A DNA stretch of 64,000 nt from Coprinopsis marcescibilis (Eukaryota; Basidiomycota; Agaricomycetes; Agaricales; Psathyrellaceae), in assembly GCA_004369085.1 (NCBI GenBank), contig ML210188.1, positions 1 through 64,000 on the forward strand. Direction: 5' to 3'. The translations under genes and the position numbers were made by a program. Below are positions 57,625 to 64,000 of the stretch, piece after piece. How positions within the stretch are numbered: the stretch's first letter is position 1; the number at the start of each line of letters is the position of its first letter. Under the pieces are notes generated by a model, which made no database searches, had not been told where the DNA came from, and saw nothing but the letters and a program-made list of their open reading frames with translations.

Positions 57625-59454
57625 CTACCCCAGCCGTATCGGGAGTTGAATCTGTTGTACCTGATTCTGACTGTGGCCAAAAGGCGGGGCATTCGCCGCA
57701 TGGCTCAACGGGACCTCTCCCTCCGCCTGGACACTCGGCTGCAACTCTTCCTTCCTCACCCCCCTCACCTTCACCGCATACTCTCTACACGCCTCCCGAC
57801 TCTCCACCAACCTTTCATCCTCCCTATCATACACCACAACCCTAAACCTCCCAGTACCACTCTTCTTCACGTTTCCAGTCCCACCGTCCCCAGGGTTAGG
57901 CACAGGCACAGGCATCCCAACCTCCGGCAAATCACACCCAAAATTAAACTCCAAACACTCCTTCACAGTCGGCAACATCATCTTATCCGGCGCATACGTC
58001 CCCGAATTATTATCCACCACCAACTCCCACTCCACCTCCTCATCGCTCCTCTCCTCCTTGAAACGCCCCCAGCCCCCCACAGGCCTCGGATGGAACTCGC
58101 CCGAATACCTCACCTGCGTCGCACAATTACTATGCAACGCATGCTTCGACGCAAAGTCCACAAAAAACGCAGCACCAGTCTCGCTAAAGCGCAGCGTATC
58201 ATCCGCAGAGCTTATAATATACGTATACACCGCAGGCTTGATCCGCTCATTCTGCGCCCCTCCCGCATGCAGCAGCTGTTTCAGCGAAATAGGCTCATCA
58301 GCCAAACCAGGCTGATCCCCCACCCCATTCCTCGTATCAAACGTCCCCGAGCCATTATTCGCCAACCTTGCATACAGCATCGAATGCGCAGCCTGTATCG
58401 TACTCCGCACAGCCATGCTCGTCGGGGTGTTCCCAAAAATCTTCTGCGCAGCCGCGTATTTCGCATTCCACGGCTGGTGCACGTCCCTGAAGAACAGCGG
58501 GACGCGCTTGATGTGGAACTTCCACGTCGAGTACAAGCGCGGGTCCTGGACTGCTGCTGCTGCCGCTGCTGCGGGGTTGGCACCGGGACCGGAATCCCCA
58601 GGGTCCTCGACGGTTTTGACGGTGCTGGAGCGGGTGAACAAACCCAGCGCGGGTGAAAAATTACGCGTGAAGCGGATGGGGCCGTCGAAGAGGTACTGGA
58701 ACTCGAACCGCTGGCGCATCGTCGCCGGGCTGCTCTCGATCTTCAGCCAGAACGTCCCGCGCTGGCGTTTCCTGCCAATACCCAGCACTGAGCCCTCGAT
58801 GGCGAACTCCCTGGCCCCGTCTGGGTGGACTGGTGCTTTGAAAGTGCCGACGCTGTCGTCCGTCGTCGAGCCCTCGTCTTTATCCTTCACCTCCACGTGC
58901 AGCACGGCGCTGCTGGGTACGTTGCGCACCCGCCATCCCTCGTTCCATACGGGGGACAGCGTGTTGGGGATTACGTTCGACCTATGTACGCAACACGGTT
59001 AAATGAGTACATCTTTGCAAGTGTGTATGTATTACGGTGCGATGGTGTGGTGTGACGTACACAAAAGTGATTTTGTCGTCCAGTTTCGCGACAAAGTAGG
59101 GATCGGCGGTCCCCACCACGTCCATCTTGGGTAGATCGGATGCGCCGATGAACTATTATACACCACAAGTAGCAGCAGCAGAGGGCCCCGTCAGGCTGAT
59201 GCAACTCCACATAGGCAGGAAGCAGCATCATTACTCACCTGGATCTTCAGGTCCAGGAGCGGAGCTTCGTGCCCCATCTCGCGCGTGTTCTGCGCTAGGG
59301 AGGTCAAGTTTTTGTCGCGTGCCATGGATCGAATATTGCTGCCTCGTCGCTGGGCGACGGCGTTGAGGGAGCCGAACATTCGAGTCATCTTGTCGATCCC
59401 CAGTTTGACAGTTTGACTGGCGTTGGCGAGGGGGTCTTCGGGCCTCGATGCCAT
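57625..59454 (-). CDS. C2-domain protein of fungal type
   Basis: Predicted 554 residues in three exons: 59454-59239, 59152-59061 and 58981-57625; phases close. A C2 domain begins near residue 68: LLDLKIQFIGASDLPKMDVV, GTADPYFVAKLDDKITFVS and NVIPNTLSPVWNEGWRV, then LHVEVKDKDEGSTTDDSVG. The Asp residues expected for Ca2+ loops are present (DLPKMD, TADPY, EVKDKD). A larger conserved region follows (YSTWKFHIKRVPLFFRDVHQ, IKPAVYTYIISSADDTLRFS, KHALHSNCATQVRYSGEF), seen in uncharacterised fungal C2 proteins. Peripheral, calcium-dependent membrane binding is likely; the enzymatic role is unknown. It is divergent from the tricalbin gene, another C2 protein. Confidence 0.85.
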
Positions 59455-60904
59455 ATTGATCGTATGTGTATGTATTGGTTGGAGGATCGAAGGTGGATGA
59501 TGTCTGAGACGAGTCTTCCTTCGCAGGGGCCGTGGCCGTACTGGCGTTAGCGTTAGGGGGCGCCGCGGCTCTGCTAAGACAAAGAGAGGTGGGTGAAGCT
59601 CGAGGAGGTGCTGAAAGATACAAGCAGCAGGCAGGTATTAGGAGATAGAACAGCGGGCGCTGGAATCAGCGGGCGCTGGAATCAGCGCCGAGTTGCGCAA
59701 GCAACCGGGGATTCGAGGTACGGATGCTACAAGGTATCTTGGTCAACAACGAACAAAGGTTTAAAAGATCCACAGAGTTTTGCCACGGACGTCACTGCAC
59801 CGTTTGGGTGCTGCGCTGGGCAAGCCTTCTCCAAGGGCCCTGCGTATTCGGAGCCTGATGGGCAGTGTCGCTTGGCTGAGGGGTGGTGTAGAAGGGCTGT
59901 GCGGTTCTGCGCCCTGGTTATAAATCGGCAACGCTAGCTTCAGGCGGAAGCATAAAGTTGAGCTTGCACTATGCTGTTGGCGCAAGGTTAACCATTCCTG
60001 ATAGTGTGGATTCAAGGAACGGAGGCGGAGCATCGGCAAGAGACGTCATATCGTGATAATGATCTGCTATTTATAGTAAGGCTCCGGGGGGTCGGGGAAG
60101 TAGAGAGCTGTAGAGAGCTAGTCGCCGTTAGACTATAGAGAACTGAGTGCTGAATGGTTCTAAACGGGAAAAAGTCAGGAGGTGCCCAAGTTCCGTATCA
60201 ACTGTGCAAGTACCAACGGACTAGGAGCCCTTGACCAAGCTCGCTGCATCGTGATCAGCGGGCTATCGGTGCGCGTACCAGGCAGCCGTAAATTATAGGT
60301 CGGGTGCGGATTTTCGGCAATGGAACTTCATTTATCAGTAATTGTAATGCCTTGCATACTCATTCGGATTGAGTTTGGGACATTTAGAGATGCAAGAAGC
60401 GCGACGAGCTCAGGATTTATTTGCTGGGAGGAAATCTTGGCGTTGTTTGGTTTGTTATTGGAGAAGGCAAACCGAACCGATCCTAGATGTGATTTCAAAC
60501 GTTTCCATTCACTACCATGGTCGCCTATAACTTTTCTGATACTCTTCTCTTGGCCGTACAAGCTCTTTGGGTAAAGATATAGGATCTGAATAACTTTTCA
60601 AACTCGACTGGCAATTTGTACAGCGGTCCCTGACAAATCGGAGCTTTTAGGCAACCGAGCGGCGGCGTCGCCTCATGATGATGGTAAACTGGTGACATCA
60701 GGGTTTTCAGTGGAACCTGCTGCTCTCTTTGTCGTTCAAACTTCATTCCACCTGCCGCCCATCCACCAGGCATCCTTCAGGCCACAGTCTCTTCCTTCAG
60801 CTCGATACTTTCGCCGACGAGTCTCTCGCTAGCTCGCCAGCAAAGTACTCGGCACTCGAGAGCCACACGCCCCCTGGGACTGACACGTTACAACCGCCAG
60901 CCTT
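59455..60904. other. Divergent promoter region, C2-domain gene / tricalbin gene
   Basis: 1.45 kb between two genes read away from each other. A direct repeat of gcgggcgctggaatca (two copies near 59653-59684) is visible. Open stretches at 59593-59937 (+) and 60320-60574 (+) show no motif. C/T-rich sequence before 60905 is a likely transcription start. Confidence 0.45.
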
Positions 60905-63900
60905 ATGTCAACAAACCTGGCCGATGAGGCCGCACTCTTCAGGCGTGCTCGTGAAGAGTTTACGCAGGAAGTAGAGGCCAAGGGCGTACCTGTCCAACAC
61001 CTCAATCCCACTGCAACCCTCGCAGAAAAGGGTGCCCAACATATGGAGCACATGACGCAGAACCTCGCACCCAAATCCCCCACTGGCCTCGCAGACACTC
61101 TCTTCCCTGAGAGCGCCGGCGGTAAACCAGCACTAAAGGGTGCGTGCTTCCCAACAGCGTCATCACCGCTGTACTTTGCACTGACAAACTGAATATATTC
61201 TTTCGTAATACAGTCGTCGCAGATGCACTTCCTGGAAAGTTCAATGTTCCAACGATCATGGTTGAGGACTCGGACGCCGCAAACGCGCAAAAGGCCATCA
61301 AGGACACGCTGAAGATCGTCACCGACGCAAAGCCAGCTGCGAAAGCCACTGCAGAGGGCAAGACCCCTGTCACCAGCAGCAGCGGAACTCCCACCCCAAC
61401 CGCCAACACCAAGCAGGTCGTCCCCCCAATTCCAGATTGGTACATTGTGGGGTGGCGCCAGATGCTCGGGATTGACAAGCCCCCCGTCCCCACCACCGAA
61501 ATATCGCCAGAGGAAAAAGACAAGAACATCCTCAATAACTTCATCTCTGACCAATTCTACGTCCAATGGCTGCAAAATGCCGGTGTCATCGTCTTCGTAA
61601 GTCTCTTTACATTTCGCATACTACGACATGGTCTAACTACTCCACCAGGCTATCCTGTCGACCCACGTCCTCTCCTTTCTCGGATTCGGATTCGGCTGGA
61701 TTTTCCCCATCCTCGGCATCTGCTACACCCAACACACAACCAACATCCAACGCTTCGAGCGTGCAGCCCGCGACGACATGATCCGCGAGATGGTGCACAC
61801 CAACCAAGGTCCCGACACCGTCAACTTTCCGCACGAAAGCGTCGAATGGATGAACCAGTTCCTGCAGCGGTTCTGGTACATCTACATGCCGGTGCTTAAC
61901 AAGACCATCTCGACCACGGTGGACATGGTGTTGGTGTACAGCACCCCTGCCTTTCTTGACTCTATGAAGCTCACTGACTTTACGCTGGGGAACAAGGCTC
62001 CGCGGATCGACAAGGTGTGGACCATGCGGCGCGTGAGCTCCAAGGCTGCTAGCAAGCGCGACGGGGACGCGAACGAGAACGCGAACGCGAAGGACGCCGA
62101 GGAGGAGGTGAACGGGGAGGACATTGTCGAGTGGGAGTGGGACATCAGCTTCACGCCCGACGACACAAAGGAGATGACCGTCGGGCAGGCAGAGACGCAG
62201 GTCAGCCCGCGCGTTCTCCTACACGTGCGGCTGGGCAAGGGCTTTGCCACCGCCGCACTCCCTATCCTGGTGGAGGGCATCTCGCTGAAAGGCCGCATGA
62301 AGATCCGCATGAAGCTCGCGGCGGCCTTTCCGTACGTCCAGATCCTCGATTTTTGCTTCATGACCCCGCCGGAGATCAACTATGTCCTCAAACCCATCGG
62401 GGGCGAGACGTTTGGGTTCGACATTGCCAGTGTAAGTTGTAGACCCGGTCTTGACTGTGTGTGTTTGGCTGACGGGTTTTTTGGTGTGTAGATCCCGGGG
62501 CTTAGCACGTTCATCCAGGACACGACGCATGGGATCCTGGGCCCGATGATGTACCATCCAAACATCTATCGGCTGAACCTCGAGCAGATGATGTCCGGCA
62601 AGCCGCTTCAGAGCGCCATTGGGGTTCTGGAGGTGAGGATCAACTCTGGGCGCGGAATCAAGGGCGGGTCCATTGCGGATTCGACGCCGGACCCCTTTGT
62701 CGCCCTGTCCATTGACGATAAACCGGAGATTGAGAAGACCAAGTGGAAGGAGAATACGTGAGTGTTCCATGTCCCTCCCCTTGCTCGAGGTTCGCGGCTG
62801 ACGTGGTTGGGTGGTTTGCAGGCATAATCCGTCGTGGATGGAGGTTAAATATCTGTTGTTGACCAAGCTTGAAGGAAAGCTGAATATGCATGTGTATGAT
62901 TTTAATGAGCGGAGGCAGAATTTGAAGATTGGGAGTGCGGTGTTTGATTTGTCGGTTTTGAATGGGGAGCCGGTGCAGGAGGGGTTGTCTGCTCCGTTTA
63001 TGGATGGGGAGAAGGAGAGGGGGGAGCTGCGGTATGGACTTACGTGGTATCCGTGCCGCGATGAGGAGGCGGAGCTGAAGAAGAAGCTGCAGAGGGAGGC
63101 TGAGAAGGAGAAGGAGAAGGAGAAGATCGCGCGGGATGTGGAGGGTGGTGAAGTTGAGGGGGAGTCTGTTGTTGATGAGCCGGTGCTGGAGCAAGAGGAG
63201 GAGTCGAGTGAGTTGGTCGTTTTTGCAAGTTATGTTGAGGTGCTGATGGGGTTTTTCAGCGATTGGTGTTGTGAGGTTGGTGGTCCACCAAGCCAAGGAT
63301 CTAGGGGGCGGCGAGCCCAACCCGCTGGCCAAGATCTATCTCAACCATAGCTCCAAGCCGGTGTTCAGCACGGTGCCCTACAAGCGGTCCTCCAGCCCGT
63401 ACTGGGAGGCACCGTACGAGTATTTGTGCTCGAGCCGCGACACGGACGTGGTGACGGTCAAGGTTGTGAATGACCGCGATTTTGTCAGCGACCCTGTTAT
63501 GGGGCATGTGTCCGTCAAGCTGCAGGATTTGCTAGAGTATAAGAAGAGCGGGAAGGATTGGTTCCCGTTGAGCGGGTGCAAGACTGGCCAGCTGCGGGTT
63601 AGTGCGATTTGGAAGCCGGTGGTGGCGACGGAGGGTAATTTGGCTAGTATGGGCAAGTATCATGCGCCGATTGGTGTTGTGAGGATTTGGATTCAGAAGG
63701 CGACGAACGTCAAGTGAGTGGTGGTGTTGTTTTGGTGTTTGGATGATGCTTATTGGGGTATAGGAACTTGGAAAGCTTGGGGGGCAAGAGTGATCCGTAT
63801 GTCCGGGTGTTGAATCGGAATGCTGTGAAGGGAAAGACTGCTGTGGTTGATAATAGTGAGTGTGTTTTGGTGGATTAACTGGGTGATGCTGATTAGGGTT

Positions 63901-64000
63901 AAATAGACCTTAATCCTGTGTGGGATGAGATTTTGTACGTTCCTGGTGAGTTTTGTGTAGTTGCTGCTGTTGGATTAAGCTGAATCGAATGTTTTAGTGC
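60905..64000 (+). CDS. Tricalbin-type ER-plasma membrane tether (SMP and C2 domains), 3' end beyond window
   Basis: Partial gene. Exons are 60905-61139, 61214-61596, 61649-62431, 62492-62757, 62822-63207, 63260-63713, 63764-63855 and 63907-63945, then an intron at the window edge; phases close. An N-terminal cytosolic part leads to a hydrophobic hairpin (AILSTHVLSFLGFGFGWIFP) that should anchor it in the ER. The lipid-transfer SMP domain follows (ESVEWMNQFLQRFWYIYMP, FTLGNKAPRIDKVWTMRRV, FCFMTPPEINYVLKPIGGET). C2 domains then begin: the first from about GVLEVRINSGRGIKGG, another at GVVRLVVHQAKDLGGGEPNP, a third starting GVVRIWIQKATNVKNLESLG. Tricalbins tether cortical ER to the plasma membrane and move lipids. 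An acidic Glu-rich coiled stretch separates the C2 domains. Confidence 0.92.

Overview
The window is nuclear DNA of a filamentous basidiomycete, most likely an Agaricomycete (mushroom-forming fungus). The signs are dense short introns of about 45-80 nt with GT-AG and some GC-AG borders, two multi-intron laccases, an AA9 polysaccharide monooxygenase, a MYND/DUF4470 protein, multi-pass membrane proteins of a type expanded in Agaricomycetes, and fungal Tup1, tricalbin and NCS1 genes. Gene models were assembled by hand from splice signals, reading frame and family motifs. Where exon lengths are listed, the phases were checked to close.

Layout. 0-18 kb: two laccase genes on opposite strands, facing each other tail to tail (2.4-5.1 kb + and 10.5-13.1 kb -). 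Between them lie a kinetochore Sos7-like gene and a seven-helix-like membrane protein; a paralogue of that membrane protein follows at 16.4-18.1 kb. 18.7-28.1 kb: a MYND zinc-finger/DUF4470 gene and a very long Tup1 co-repressor gene on the minus strand. 31.4-32.6 kb: a secreted AA9 lytic polysaccharide monooxygenase. 34-41 kb: a compact housekeeping block with a small secreted precursor, an F-box/LRR protein, a DUF1769 protein, a PITH-domain protein and mitochondrial ribosomal protein uS5m. 42-57 kb: two paralogous secreted tandem-repeat proteins (42.3 and 56.4 kb), flanking an NCS1 nucleobase transporter, a KEN-box protein and a Ran1-type protein kinase. 57.6-64 kb: a C2-domain protein divergent from a tricalbin-type membrane tether that runs off the right edge.

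The most novel element is a set of three secreted precursor proteins punctuated by dibasic (kexin-type) sites. Two are clear paralogues. They share the signal peptide, the intron position, an ordered array of type A repeats followed by type B repeats, and an acidic C-terminus ending in E-L-D or D-E-L-D. The third (34.0 kb) has a single cationic core framed by acidic segments and also ends in D-E-L-D. They look like kexin-processed peptide precursors, comparable in design to the repellent precursor Rep1 of Ustilago maydis, but I recognise no described family for them.

A second theme is extreme microexons. The laccases encode their copper-ligand motifs across exons of 6, 9, 10 and 14 nt. The NCS1 gene has a 5-nt exon. 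Laccases and AA9 suggest a lignocellulose or litter decomposer. About 40% of the window is intergenic and partly looks like decayed coding sequence.
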